This document shows positions 23,218-34,996 of a stretch of DNA of 64,000 nt, piece by piece. The notes under the pieces are model-generated. The model searched no databases. It was not told the origin of the DNA and was given only the letters and a program-made list of their open reading frames with translations. Position numbers and translations under genes: made by a program. The DNA comes from Bostrychus sinensis (lineage: Eukaryota; Chordata; Actinopteri; Gobiiformes; Eleotridae). Each line of letters starts with the position of its first letter. Position 1 is the first letter of the stretch. The stretch spans positions 28,473,206 through 28,537,205 of the forward strand of contig CM036252.1 in NCBI GenBank assembly GCA_020698575.1. Reading direction: 5' to 3'.

Positions 23218-23560
23218 ATCAATGAACATTTATTTATATATCCCTTTATAACACTCAAGGTGACCAAGGTGCTTTCCAATAAAGTCAGAAAATAATATAG
23301 ACTGATACAACAAAATTTCAGGGCCATTACTGTGTGTTTAAAGCCAGTCTGAATAAATAAGTTTTAGGCCTGAATTAAAAAAAAAAAAAGTCTGTAATTG
23401 TGTGAATATCGGGGCAAAACTTGTTCTACAGTCTGGGCCTTGCAAAAGAAGATGATTAGATGTTCTCAAGGCCCTGTTTGGGTTTCTAACAGCCAACACT
23501 TCAGTCAGATGAGGTGGGGCAAAGCCATTAGGAGCTTTAAAAACAAAAAGTAATTTTTTT
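23218..23560 (-). mobile_element. L2-like LINE 3' fragment
   Basis: On the minus strand about 50 codons read 'FKAPNGFAPPHLTEVL', 'RNPNRALRTSNHLLL', matching the 'KALNGLAPPYLSELL...RSLRSS' region of L2 ORF2 C-termini. On + it begins with 'aatcaatgaacatttattta', the LINE 3' end. Heavily decayed and interrupted by an A run at 23377-23389. Confidence 0.7.
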
Positions 23561-23807
23561 ATAATAATTCTAACAGAAAGTTAGGAAGTGGAGCCAAGGA
23601 TGGAACCTTGGGGCCCTCCACAAAACAGAGAAGCAGTGGAGGAGGACAGGTCAATTATCATCGATGAAAAGCTCACATTGGTCAGATACGAGGTGAACTT
23701 AAATGTGCACTTTTAACAGTGCTAAGCAGTAATCTGAACCAGGCCTGGAATTTCTGGAGTTATCCTCTTAAAATGACTGTAATTGTGTCTCATATCTGTC
23801 TTTTAAT
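23561..23807. other. Spacer, nothing firm
   Basis: Some further LINE-like text may continue past 23560 ('cctctcaaaaca'-type words), but I cannot translate it convincingly. Confidence 0.3.
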
Positions 23808-24045
23808 GCGTCAGGTACCATGCCATTTATGCAAATGTCCATGTGCACCATGAGGTTCAGTGTGACAGAGGGGCTTGGACTCTTGCCTCAGCAAGGCAGG
23901 TTGTGCCAACCACCAGCAATCCCTCTGTGTAGAGTCTGCATGTCTTGGGTTAGATAAAGCTGAGAGTAAATAGTTCGCTGTCTGTGTAGTTCTTCCACTG
24001 TCCAGAGTGTATTCCACCTAAGGCCCATAATTGCTGGGGAAGACT
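23808..24045 (+). repeat. SINE-D body, degenerate
   Basis: The right part 'actgtccagagtgtattcc', 'cctaaggcccataattgctg', 'gggaagact' parallels the SINE-D bodies at 63090-63135 and 47140-47190. The left part carries a 'gtctgcatgtcttgg' word typical of such bodies but is poorly preserved. Confidence 0.55.
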
Positions 24046-25624
24046 AGCAATGGTATGGAATCATGGATCCAGATGGTGTTTTAGGTCCACGCCAAAACCT
24101 TTTTCAGTTTTAAAATACTAGAAAGGAGTTAACAGAAAACATGAAAAGAACTTGAAGAACACATAGTTCCACCAAAGCATTGCACTGACTTATTTAGTAC
24201 CTTTGGCTCTATCTTATGGAGGACTATCTTGCAACAATTTCTTCCTTGGTTCATTACTGACCTTTCAATAAAACTTAGCAATTCCACCGTTACCTTTTGA
24301 CTTCTAACAAACAAACATCACCTCTTTGATGGAGGTAACAAATTATGCAAATCTACTCAGAAGCAGATTAAGCTAGCAGTGTATTGCTTTGTCCATTTCC
24401 CATACCCTGCATATCAAAAATGTGTACTTTGCAACTGACATTTTCCCATTTTCCTCCAGACATCTGCTGTCACTTTTACAATTAGATTACTCCATTCCTC
24501 AAGAGTCACTGCTTTGTTTTGTTTTTTTATTTTTTCCCCCCCAAACCTCACCATTATTTCCACAGCGTTAGAAGCCCGCTGTGTACCTGTAGCCTTTTCT
24601 GAATTCAATTATGCCATGAAATGCCACTGCCTGCAGAGAGAGGAGTCTGCGCTGACCAGGTGACACCGGGACAGATTGCATTTGGGCACAGGCTGGTAGA
24701 AAAGTCCATCTTCTGACCGTCCCCCGGCAGACAGCTCTTGCGCCAAGAAAAAATAAAATAAAATAAAAAAACACTCTGAGGTCTGTCCCTCAGGTGAGAC
24801 CAGAGGTTGAGGAAAAGGTTGGCTGCAAACGCTTTTACTGTTCCATGCTTCTCGAGGGCTGTGGATTCATTCTAACATGGCACAAGTAAGAAATGCATTT
24901 ATTCCTTTTAAATAACCAAAACATATATGTCTAAGCCTCTGTTTCCTCTCTTAAATACTGTACATCTATCCCGTGTTGTGTTATAACTTTTATTATATTT
25001 TTTCATTTTCATCTTCCTAATTAGATAAAAGCTGAACAAAAGTCTTTTGACCAAGCAACAATAATCATTGTATGGAGAAAAAAAAAAAAAAAAATCATTG
25101 TCTGTAGGCTAGGACACATAAAACCAACCCAAGATGCATGTGCATTTAAAAGTCTGAAGCAGTGCACCTTCTTTAATAGGCGTATGTCATAAGGACAGTG
25201 GAATGGTGACACGAGTGCCTTGACTTTTTTTTTATAACTTGCTATAAGGGTGTTTAAAAGACAAATTTGTGGTCACCTTGCAAGATGTGGAGCAAGCATT
25301 CCCATTGTGTCATTACAAATGTCCTATTTTGAAGCAATTCATATTCCCTTCAATCACCATGCACTTGCAGCTCTGCTATATTACTGACAGCATTATACTG
25401 TATATCAGATCGATACCACCCCAAAGTTTAGTTATCACTCCATATTTGGGTGTCTATTTAAGCACAAGTGCAAAGTTGGCTTTTGAGAATCTGTAACTGC
25501 AAGAGTCCAGGTTGTCAAACATAATAAATCAGTGTGGTTGCATGTGTTGTCCACTTTGGGCCTAATTTGCTGTAGTCTGTGTAGTCTGTTTTCATATTCT
25601 CTGAATTAGCTCCTTGGTGATTCA
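24046..25624. other. Single-copy DNA
   Basis: Contains a poly(A) run at 25077-25094. The patch 24590-24780 is GC-richer and looks single copy. No exon with both splice sites and an open frame was found. Confidence 0.45.
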
Positions 25625-26326
25625 CAGGGTCGTTTCTAGCCGTATGGGGACTATGCACATGCTGAGGACCTCACAAGCCACCAGGGGCCCCAAAGCTGAA
25701 TGTTCAGCCTCAGCAGAGGAGAATTCAAATTACCTGTCTTTTAGCACCTTAAATTCTGAAAAATAAATGTAGCATATGTGTAAGAATAAAGCCGCAATGA
25801 TAAGCTGTGGCCTAGTGTTTTTGTGGCATAACTAAGTCAAAGTAGTTGATTGATTTTACCCTAATATTTTTAGTATTGCTATATTGTATTGTATTTTTTC
25901 AGTTTATTTTTATTTTTATTTTTATTTTAAATTTTATTTTATATATATATTTTTTTGCACATTGTTATGTAAGAAAACAATAGCCTCATTTATTCATTTA
26001 TTGCTCTTCGGTATGTGATTTGTGTTGCAGTGAAAACTTAGTGTGCTTTCAGAATTTTTAAAATACATAAAAAAAAACAATTTATATATAATTAAAATAT
26101 ATAACAAGTATGAAAAAAAACACTATCTGTTTTATTTATTGCCATATAGAGGATGTTTTCTTTGCAATGCCATTTGTTATCAGTTGTCTTGCTTGAGTGG
26201 CTCAACTTAAAATGTCCTTTCATGACTGTAGCCTGTTTTGGTTGTGAAGTGTAATAGATTGTAGCAAACTAGGAACTCCCAAACTGCATCTTGCATCGAG
26301 CCCCCACAAAGCTAAAAACTACCCTG
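25625..26326. mobile_element. hAT element with near-perfect 8-bp TSD
   Basis: Starts CAGGGTCGTTTCTAGC and ends 'gctaaaaactaccctg' (inverse CAGGGTAGTTTTTAGC), 14 of 16 matching. Flanked by GTGATTCA (25617-25624) and GTAATTCA (26327-26334), 7 of 8 matching. The 702-bp interior is very AT-rich and codes for nothing recognisable. Confidence 0.85.
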
Positions 26327-26334
26327 GTAATTCA

Positions 26335-28529
26335 TAGCATTCAACATTTCGGAGATAACATGTTTATAGCAATAAATGGCCCTGTTCTAAACTACCACGT
26401 CACTATGTAATCTTTGTAAATAGCAATGTTAACACGGTTTAGAACAAATTCTCCTATAGCTGAAACATGACTGCCTGGCCTAACTGCTCAGACGATGTTG
26501 TTACTAAGGATTCTATCAATTCTGTCACTTTCAACAGCTCTTGTGGCTTTGCTTGCATCCTCTGCATCTATCCATTCAGTGTGCACAGAGGAAAACTGAA
26601 GTGGATTGTGGAAGATGTGGGGATAGCACTATAGGACAAGCTAAGCTAAGGCTAAGGGACTTCTCCAGAACAGAGGTGTCAAAGTGGCCAGCTCATTGAT
26701 GGGAGAGATGGCCCAGATACTTCAGCTGGACTCAGTGTTATAATAGATGTTTCAGCATAAGCACCATTTCATTCTGCTAACTAAGTGCTATTACCCCGCT
26801 CTGTGTGGCCATTAGGGGAACATATGCCGCCCACTCTTGGTCCTACTAGGCTACTTGTGGCTAGTTCTGGGTCTACCGGTTGGCACTACAGACATTTTTT
26901 GTTTAATCTATGAAAACCATGTAACTTATAAAGAAATAATAATAGAAAAAACTGTTTTTGGTGACTTGCATGATTTGGAAGCAACATCTGTTTTCATTCT
27001 TTAGATAAAAGAGGCATATTTTGGCTTGTGACTCGGACTTGCACCTCAGGTTCTCGATGACTTCCCTTGGGCTTGACTTGTCATCTTGGAATATGCCCGT
27101 GCCATCAGGGAGGAAAAAATCCATCGATGAAATAACCTGGTCATTGCATCAGTTAGGGTTAAATAGCTTGTTGCCAGCTGAAACATAACCACCCATGCAG
27201 TAATTATCCAATGGGAGGTTCTTTCCTATTTGCTTGGTTATATCCAGGTGGTGACTTTTTTGGCCAGGCAGTGTAGTAAGGCATAGTTACTTTTTCTAGC
27301 AACTAGTTACTTTTCTAGTGACTTTTTGGGAGAATTACCTTGTAATTGTAACTAATTACTTTTTTGAAGTAAAATGGCCAACACAGGTTAGGAATGTATT
27401 GCAAATTGTACTTTTACCTACGTATAAAAAAAATTGTGACCTTTAAAAAACAACTCCTTCACCAGTGGAAAGTAGTCAGCGTATTGTGGGCAATTTGAAG
27501 TGAAGTGAGGCCTTCGAGGATTGTGCATCCGTCGTTAATGAGCCAAACAGAGGAGATGAGCTTCACAGGAGTGGTTGAATTATGGTGGATCTCTTATCTG
27601 AGCTCAGTTTGCTCTTCTTGTGTCACCAGTTCCCCCACAGTTTGCTGAGGAGGGGTGGGATGTTTCAAACGCTTCTTTTATGCCTAAACTAAACTAAACT
27701 CTGTGATTGGTGGTCACTTCAGCAATGCCGCTCCACATTTGCATAAAGCTGACTTCAGTTCAACTCAAACCTACCGGTTAATTTGCGTCACTCGGCATGT
27801 TTGAGATGCTTGTCGCCTTCATGCGCCAATGTACATAGGATATGAATGGTTGCTAGTCATTTCAGTCACTTAGGTCGCTGTTGGTGCGAGGCTACCATTG
27901 AAATCCTTTGGGACACCCCTTCCCTTTGCAAGGCACTGATGACGTGGATCGCCCAAATGTGGTCCAGCCATGAAGGATCCTGGCAATTGGGTAATCCCCT
28001 TTGACTCAGACTCAAAAACTGGCGACACAGCTACTGCAGTGGACTACTGCTCTAAGTACAGCAGATTTTAATAGCTAAAAGTAGTGTGCTTAAGTGTTCC
28101 GAACTCATCTACCTTTACTCAGAGCATGTTGTTCATGATGAAGTGTCCCTGTGAGCGAGATGGCCTTTGCTTTTGCATGCGCTGGGCCTAGATTAAGCTG
28201 TCAGTGTAGCGAGTAGTGAGCACTCCCAGACACGCTGATCAATGTGGACCAGCTGCAGATAATAAAGTGGTTAGGTGTCCCACGATGCCTTTAATTGAAC
28301 AAGTGTCACTGGCTTGGCCCATCTGGATAGAAGCCACCCAGGGAATTGGACAGTGGTCTTACGGTTTCCCAGGATGAGTTCTCATAATAGTGAATTAGTG
28401 TCAGGCTGTTTTTCTTTTCATCTTGAATAGCAAAATGTGGAAAAAGGGATGCTCATTTAGTATGTGTTCAATTATAGTGTTGTTAGCTTAGCGTAGTTTG
28501 CCTGGTTGGTTGGTAGGTTTCACCGGTTA
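26335..28529. other. Single-copy DNA with repeat fragments
   Basis: 26671 onward has an hAT-like start CAGAGGTGTCAAAGTGG without a partner. 27010-27090 repeats 'actcggacttgcacctcag'-type words shared with 5590-5765. 27270-27390 carries 'tagttacttttctag' and 'gtaactaattactttttt' words of a common teleost repeat. 27480-28380 is of mixed composition and unassigned. Confidence 0.45.
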
Positions 28530-28531
28530 TA

Positions 28532-28839
28532 CACCAATCAGGCATAACATTATGACCACTGAAAGGTGAAGTGAATAACAAACTTTATTTCTTCATCATA
28601 GCACATGTTACTGGATGACTTATATTAAGCAGCAAGTGAACTTTTTGTCCTCAAAGTTGAAAAAACAGATAAGTGTAAGGATTCGAGTGGCTTTCTTCTT
28701 TTTATTTTTCCCACAGCTTGTTTTTTTTAGGAGTTTTTCTTTATAGAGACAGAGGGTCTAAAAACAGGGCACTGTTTATGTTTGATTGTGTCTTTATGTC
28801 TGATTTGGCAGGTGGTCATAATGCTATGCCTGATTGGCG
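28532..28839. mobile_element. Tc1/mariner-type non-autonomous element
   Basis: TA (28530-28531) then CACCAATCAGGCATAACATT at the left; the inverse of the right end, before TA at 28840-28841, is CGCCAATCAGGCATAGCATT. The adjoining 'atgaccac' and 'ggtggtcat' extend the TIR. The TA duplication is the mark of Tc1/mariner transposition. The interior has 'gcagcaagtgaactttttgt' and 'cctcaaagttg', shared with the larger element at 45271-47817, and a Tail-X piece at about 28690-28806. Confidence 0.85.
28690..28806 (+). repeat. Tail-X fragment inside the mariner-type element
   Basis: 'cccacagcttg', 'aggagtttttctttatagag', 'agagggtctaaaaacagg', 'tttatgtttgattgtg' parallel 53968-54090 of the fullest Tail-X copy. 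It replaces part of the expected interior. Confidence 0.6.
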
Positions 28840-28841
28840 TA

Positions 28842-29256
28842 TGTGTAAACAGACAGGTTTAAAGTTTATCCTGATTCTTAACAGATTATAAGTCATTTTA
28901 AACTACTTACAGCTGTTTTTTCTTGAGCCTTTTGTAGTTTTGAGAGATTTTAAACTGGCTATAGATGATTCTGATGTGTTTTTATCAGCCCTTAGCTGTT
29001 TTCTTGAGACTTCAATCAGGTTTTACATGGATTTGGTTGAGTTTAAAGAAGTTTATCTCAAACCTAGATGTTTTTTTGTTGTTGTTTTGTTTTTGTTTTT
29101 TGTTTGTTTGTTTGTTTGTTTGTTTTCATGTATTAAGTGGTTTATCATGGAACATGTGTGACTTTGAACATGTGGGCGTTGTATCTTACATGTTCCGCAT
29201 TAGTGAAGTGGTTTGTTCAGGCCACTTTTGGTGAGCCAGTCCAAAGCCCAAATAAC
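28842..29256. other. Single-copy DNA with a TTTG microsatellite
   Basis: T-rich and (GTTT)n sequence at 29071-29127; nothing else recognised. Confidence 0.6.
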
Positions 29257-29264
29257 TGGTAAAG

Positions 29265-29698
29265 CAGGGGTCTTCAACCAGTAATTTGCAAGCTACCATT
29301 AGCTTCCCAAGAGCCTAATAAATCCAATGATTAGTCAAATCTGATTTAACAATTGTCAAACTAACTAGCAGCAAGCATGATCACAACTAAAAGGCTAAAA
29401 TCTGCTATTTTTATGAAGAACTATTATTTTTATAAGGAATGTTGCTGAGTTAAAGCAATTGATTTGTTAAATGGATGTGCCGCACACAGGCACACAAAAT
29501 GGACATGCAGTAGGTGAATCAAGTATTTGTGTTGATTTAATGTAAAATGTGAGCTGTGGACACCAATATTTTGTAAATGTTAAAGGAAAATGGGTTGAAA
29601 ATGTCATGAATGAATAAATGTTGCAAAGCACAAAAAGCTCTCTAACATTTTAATTTTGTAAAAGTAGCTGTCAAGGGAAGAAAGGTTAGAGACTTCTG
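29265..29698. mobile_element. hAT element with perfect 8-bp TSD
   Basis: Starts CAGGGGTCTTCAACC and ends 'ggttagagacttctg' (inverse CAGAAGTCTCTAACC). Both sides carry TGGTAAAG (29257-29264 and 29699-29706). 434 bp, AT-rich, no coding potential. Confidence 0.9.
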
Positions 29699-29706
29699 TG
29701 GTAAAG

Positions 29707-30599
29707 TTTGTGCATGGATTATGGTTTATCTTGAACTGGTTTTAAGTCCCTTAAAACTATGTATTTTTAACTGATGTTGGGTGACTGTGTCCTTCTCATA
29801 GCATTTTTTATTTTATTTTTTACCTTTTGCAAAACAAACCCAACCCCGTATTTGTGGCTTTCACTTCTCACCAACATAACTTCAATTGGAATATGTTCTC
29901 TCCACAACTTCAAACACATCCTAGTCCCAGAAAGTGCTTCAGCTTTAGCTCCCTCAAGATCTGAAAATAGAACAGGCTGCATTTATTTACATCCTCGAGG
30001 ACCAAAGGCAGAAAACATAAGCCACTTTGGGGTTTTGCAGGTGGAATTCATAACAATCGAGGAATTTGTCCTGTGTTGCGATTAAAAATCTTGTGAAAGA
30101 AGAGTAAACAGAGCAACCTGAAGCCTTAAGCTACTGGCCTAGTTGAAATAGATAAGGTCAGAACGGCGCTCGCTGAATTTGGAGAAAAGGAGAGCATCCG
30201 GACACACTGACAAGAGCATGCGAGAGTCGATGAAGGAAGTGTCTACCTGCCTGCTCCTCTCCTCTTTGTCAAGCCACTGGCCTCCATGCACTATTCATAA
30301 AGTTGGGCAGAGGGTTGTCTGACCTTTTTGCTGAAATGTTAGGGCAAATTAGTTGTCAGAGCGGCAGCAGGACGTGGCGGCAATGCTAAGGCCCGCACGG
30401 AGTCGCTTTTTCCTTCAGGCTTTTCCTTTTTTAGCATTATCATAGGTGGCATGAGAGAGAAAACTGTTTGAAAAGGGGAATCTAAAGCAGTAGACGGAAG
30501 GCTCGTGCAATGCATTTCATTCAACTGCTCTAGCTTCTTCAAAAATGGGTTGCGGGGACAACCGTAAGCTACAATTAAGAAATTATTGCATGGAATATT
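29707..30599. other. Single-copy DNA, mixed composition
   Basis: 30090-30540 is GC-richer and non-repetitive in this window. No exon can be supported; a conserved regulatory element is possible. Confidence 0.4.
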
Positions 30600-30820
30600 T
30601 CACTCTGTGTGTAATCACTCTATGTATGGTCGGCGGTTTGATCCCCGCTACCAGCTTTGCATACAACTGTTGTGTCCTTAGGCAAGACACTTTACCCACC
30701 TTGCCTCTAGTGACTGTGGCGCTGGTGTTGAATGTGTTAGTATAATGGTGTGTTTGGTGGTGGTCAGAGAGGCGTGATAGGAGTGGAATGACAAAAATCA
30801 CATGCGCCATCAGGCCTGTT
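30600..30820 (+). repeat. SINE-B, 5' part
   Basis: tRNA-like head with B-box-like 'ggtttgatccccgc', then 'tgtgtccttaggcaagacac', then 'tggtggtcagagaggcgtg'. The core containing 'ccccagggcagctgtgg' is absent. A second partial copy at 32762 overlaps the same consensus part, so the two are separate copies and not one split copy. Confidence 0.65.
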
Positions 30821-31262
30821 AACAGATGGGGTAAAGGGTTCTGTTCTCCCAGGCTTCAGGGTCAGAGGGGCCCATGGTCCCTCTTCTTATATTTTCTATT
30901 ATAATGGGCCTATGTGAAGCCTGTCATTGGGCCTGTGCACCATTAATGTACCATTAAGTGGTATAAAATTTTAACAAATACGTATTTGTTCCACTTTCAA
31001 AGGTTCAGATCTTTTGTCCAGTTCTCTCCCAGTTCAATGAATAGTCTATAATTTATATACATAAATTATATATGTATTATATGAATGTGTATGTTTGAAT
31101 GGGTGTACTGTCTACTTTTTATTTATTTATTGTTTTTTATACTTAGCCCCAACTGATTGCTCTAACAGAGTTTCGTTGTATTATGTGCAATGACAATAAT
31201 AGTCTATCTATTTGATCTTTCCTTTCACGTACACAAAAACACAATCGGTACACAACACACGT
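30821..31262. other. AT-rich spacer
   Basis: Nothing recognised. The last 60 bases hold several 'acacaacac' and 'cacaatcgg' words that foreshadow the palindrome that follows. Confidence 0.4.
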
Positions 31263-31320
31263 ACACAACACAATTGGAGCGAGCCCACAACATTGTGGGC
31301 TCGCTCCGATTGTGTTGTGT
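31263..31320. repeat. 58-bp near-perfect palindrome
   Basis: Arms 31263-31290 and 31293-31320 are inverse complements over 28 bases with a single mismatch; only two bases (CA) separate them. The core is gagcccacaa and ttgtgggctc. No poly-U tract follows and no gene is adjacent. Confidence 0.9.
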
Positions 31321-31352
31321 AAAACAATGGCCAAGTCGAGAATTCAGTTTAA

Positions 31353-31897
31353 CCTCTTAAACCCGAATAGAGCCCGACGGGGCTCCGCGCCCCCTTGCGT
31401 CCGCTTGTTTGGACCATAGTGGGGAGATACAACGGCTGACACACATGTTTGACATCCTCGTGTTCGGACAATTCGTGGCAACAAAACTATCTACTTCAAT
31501 TTCTATTCAACAGTTGGATTCCACCTGGATTTTTTAAAAATAAAACATGTATATCTTTCCATTACTTTGATTATTTGGCACAAATTTTGCTGCAGTAGAA
31601 CAAGATATGTGAAATTTTCAATTTATGTTATTTGCTTCACTACAGGAAGGAAAAAGGTTTTTTTGGAGGCAAATATGTGTTTTTTTTTTCAGGCGGAAAT
31701 TAGAATCATCCATTACAACCTCAATTTATGGTCAAACAATATAATTTATTAATATTATTTCTCTTCCACAGTAATCCCCAAAGTCCACCAATTAATTTGC
31801 TACCAAGGTTAGCTATGTACAGCTAGTAAATGCTAAGTAAAACCTTAATAAATGTAGATATAGAATTTTCGGGAAAAAGGCCTCAGAGCTTAACAGG
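31353..31897. mobile_element. piggyBac-like non-autonomous element
   Basis: TTAA at 31349-31352 then CCTCTTAAACCC; the right end is GCTTAACAGG then TTAA at 31898-31901. The inverse of the right end is CCTGTTAAGC, 8 of 10 matching the left end. A TTAA target with CC...GG ends is the mark of piggyBac. The 545-bp interior has a GC-rich left part (31365-31420) and no transposase frame. Confidence 0.75.
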
Positions 31898-31901
31898 TTA
31901 A

Positions 31902-32761
31902 GGTGGTTTATTTGACCAAACTTTAAAAAAAAAAAAATGCAACCAGTGTAAAATTCAATAAATAGTGCTATTTACAAAGTGTGGCGAGACATGTTTAAAT
32001 TCCAATTCAGAGAACGCACAATCGAGCCAGATGTTGCCCTCAATGCAACCAAGCACAGACTGACAGGAGGCCAGAATGGTCCCGCTTATAAACCCTTAAG
32101 CCCCTCCCACGAGCATTACATAACATAAAAAAAAGACATTTTCATAAACAGGTTAATTTTATACTATTCAACATAATATTACCATTGCTAAAAATATTCC
32201 TCTTTCATTCTACCATTCCTTCACTGAACAGGTTCCTTTCTTTTTATCTAACCACACAAAATATAAAAAATGAACATTTCTGGTCACATGACCCATCATA
32301 CCGCGCACAGACGTGGTATATCAATACACCCCTTACATTTGCTTCTGTTTGGCCGGCCACCGGGAGCTACGCATGTGGAAGTGGACGCAAGTGAGTACGA
32401 CGGGCAGGAGCAGTAGGACCTAGTGTGCACCCAGGGTCGCACTGTGGGAAACAGACAATTTTATGTATTAAGGGATAAGACAGAGGGAAAACAAGTTAGA
32501 CCGAATGCCAGGCAGTAATGTTTGGTGGGGTCTGAAGTAACGATGCCATATGTGTGTGTGTGTTGCACTCTGACCGCGTCCACGCGGTGCCAATGGTATG
32601 CGCGCGCAGCCCGTGCTGCTAGAGCTGAGGAAGGGAAAGCGCACAGCACGATGCGGTGCTCTTAGGGACGGGGAGGATGACATGACTCTGTCACAGGGCA
32701 ATAAAAAACGATCTCAGACACATTTACACCTCTTCTCTGACACAACACACCCAGACCATTT
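31902..32761. other. Unassigned, possible LTR fragment and GC-rich block
   Basis: 31960-32110 read on the minus strand has TATA-like 'tttataag' and downstream 'tgtgcttggttgcattgagg', suggestive of an LTR promoter, but no TG...CA ends or TSD were found. 32330-32700 is GC- and CpG-rich with a short (TG)n. Open frames in it (for example 32468-32701 minus, 32598-32864 plus) have no family resemblance. Confidence 0.3.
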
Positions 32762-32930
32762 AAGTTGTTGGTCGGAGAGGTGTGATAGGTGCGGAATGGT
32801 TGCCACCGCCTCCGCCAGACTGCCCCAGGGCAGCTGTGGCCATACAGAAGTAGGAGTGGACTAATGTAAAGTGATTTGTGAAGCTCAAGCTTGGAAAGTG
32901 CATTTTAAATCTAATTTATTATCATTATCA
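32762..32930 (+). repeat. SINE-B, 3' part
   Basis: 'gttggtcggagaggtgtgat', then the SINE-B core 'gccccagggcagctgtggcc', then 'gtgaagctcaagcttgg', 'aaagtgcattttaaatc', 'tattatcatt'. The core is shared with the nested copy at 37774-38044. Confidence 0.7.
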
Positions 32931-33793
32931 CTACTGAAACAATTGGACTTTTCTCCAATATTCATGTTTAATTGAATGCATCTACAGAAGTGCAGATGTA
33001 AAGTAACTGACAGGCTTCCCTCTCCTTAGACACGTCCACCAAAGAAATACTGAGGTGTATTGTTCTCTGTAATATATATTTGTTAAACCCTTTAGTCAAT
33101 GTGCTCTCAAGTTGTCACACTTGGTCATGGCACTTCAAGAACACAACTGCAGTATTACCAGTAATCCTTCCTCAGACATGTTGTGCTAAAAAAAAAAAAA
33201 AAATCCATCCAGAAAGCTAGCACATTGGAGGAATGTTAATTTACTTGCTTGTATCTGACATCTTGACCTTGAGGCCATGCTCCTCGGGGGTCCTGTCTTG
33301 TGGCTTTGCTCACTGGATGGGTAGATTGACCACAGAGCTGTGTATGGTATGCTGATCCATCTGTCTTCCTTCACTCAAGAACAACACCACAAATACTTTT
33401 CCAAATGAGGCAGGAACTCTCCTCCAACCTGGAGAGGTCAAGCCACCCTTTTGGAAGAGCTGATTCTCACCACAACTGCACACTGTTCTGGTTGTCTTGA
33501 TTTGGGGTGCGCAAACTTTTCTTTTTGAAGAGGACCAGGATAGAATCACCAATGAAATATTCATATCTGGTTTGAGAAAAGTTGTATGGACAAAGCTATA
33601 TTGAAATGCTGATGGGTGGTAGTGGCTGAGACTGGGCACTGGGCTGGACTTTAGACATGTCTGCTGTAGAAAAATATTATCTGCAAAAGTAAAGACAAAA
33701 TCCATTGGTGACCGTGTCTATCCATTCATAAAGTTTAACTGATGACATAGTTAAATCCACTTCACTTGATTATTGCTTAGAAAAGGGTATGTA
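32931..33793. other. Single-copy DNA
   Basis: A poly(A) run lies at 33187-33203. Near 33505 'ggggtgcgcaaacttttc' resembles an hAT start with no partner. A 131-codon minus frame (33310-33705) shows no family resemblance. Confidence 0.4.
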
Positions 33794-33835
33794 GGGCAAC
33801 TGTGGTGCAGTAGGTTAAGCATTTGGCTGGGAAAG
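33794..33835 (+). repeat. SINE-A head fragment
   Basis: 'gggcaactgtggtgcagtag', 'gttaagcatttgg' matches the SINE-A head at 37690-37725, containing the A-box-like part. The body is not recognisable beyond this point. Confidence 0.6.
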
Positions 33836-34789
33836 GGGTTTTCAGACAGAGATAAAGCTAACCATTGTGCCCCAGCAAGGAGGACTGTTGTTTTCCCTTT
33901 TTTTTTTTTTTTAATTGTACTTAGCACACACACAAAAAAGATCCCTAAAAATAAATATTGTTAGTTATCTTTGACAATTCCCAAGATTGTAAAAAAATCT
34001 ATTTTGCTTTGAGAATACTAAAAATATTTCATTTTTTGTTTGTTCTCTTCACTTATAATTGACATCCTTTTACAAACACTGGCATAAAAATTGTTAAAAT
34101 TCTGATAATATAAATAATTACATATTTGATGTTTATGGTCAGGGCACAAGTTGATTACAAGATTTAGGCAAAACAGTATAAAAATTATGAATGTATGAAT
34201 TTTTTATTATGATTTGTGTTGGGGACACTTTTGCCACTAAACAGTACTTCACTTTTTCAAATTGGAGTATAAGGTTTAAGATGTCACAGTGAAGTGAAGA
34301 GATAGTCAAACCTGTTTCTGTTGAGCCTCCATATTGTTGACGATTCAGCCAGTAGAACTATAGACTTAGTACTACTCATCCTTGGTGAATCATGCTCCAA
34401 TTTCCGTCTACAGTGCACGAATCGCTAATTTACTCTCACCCATTTTTTCCTCTGAATTCGGAGCAGCTGCTAATGAGCTCCAGCCCAAGCAGCACCCCTC
34501 TTTAAAGCAGAGTAAACAGTGAGCTAGCTGAGCCACTAGTCCCCCCAGAGTCTCCACACATTCATTAGTTATGTAATGGCTTTTTAGAATACACACCATG
34601 TGCATTCAGCAGGCATTAGTAGTTATTCCTGCATAGAGATTAGCTGCTGGAGAGGGCTTTTGTGTTGAGGAAATTTACTCCCTAACAAGCCACACATTTG
34701 TGCATTCAATAGATTTCACAGCCTCACAGTTTGGGAGTTTAAAGGGAGAATATCATATTTATTTTTTTTATTTGAGGAAAGTCTTTAAC
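33836..34789. other. Single-copy DNA
   Basis: T-rich run at 33896-33914; otherwise AT-rich with no recognisable feature. Confidence 0.5.
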
Positions 34790-34996
34790 TAGGGCGTAAG
34801 GTGGCAGAGTAGTGAGCGCTCATACCTTTCAGCTCGGTGGTTGTGGGTTTAATCTTCTGACCGGCCAACATGCAATCTTTCTGAGCGGAGTCTACATGTG
34901 TTTTTCTGAGTTCTATCCAGGTCAGTGGTTCTTAAACTGGGTCCGGGGCCTTCTGAAGGGGCTGCAAAGGTGGGCCCCAAGAGGCTGTCTGTATTA

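Noticed and set aside
33310..33705. 131-codon minus-strand frame
   Set aside because: No motif, no family resemblance, no supporting splice sites or neighbouring exons.
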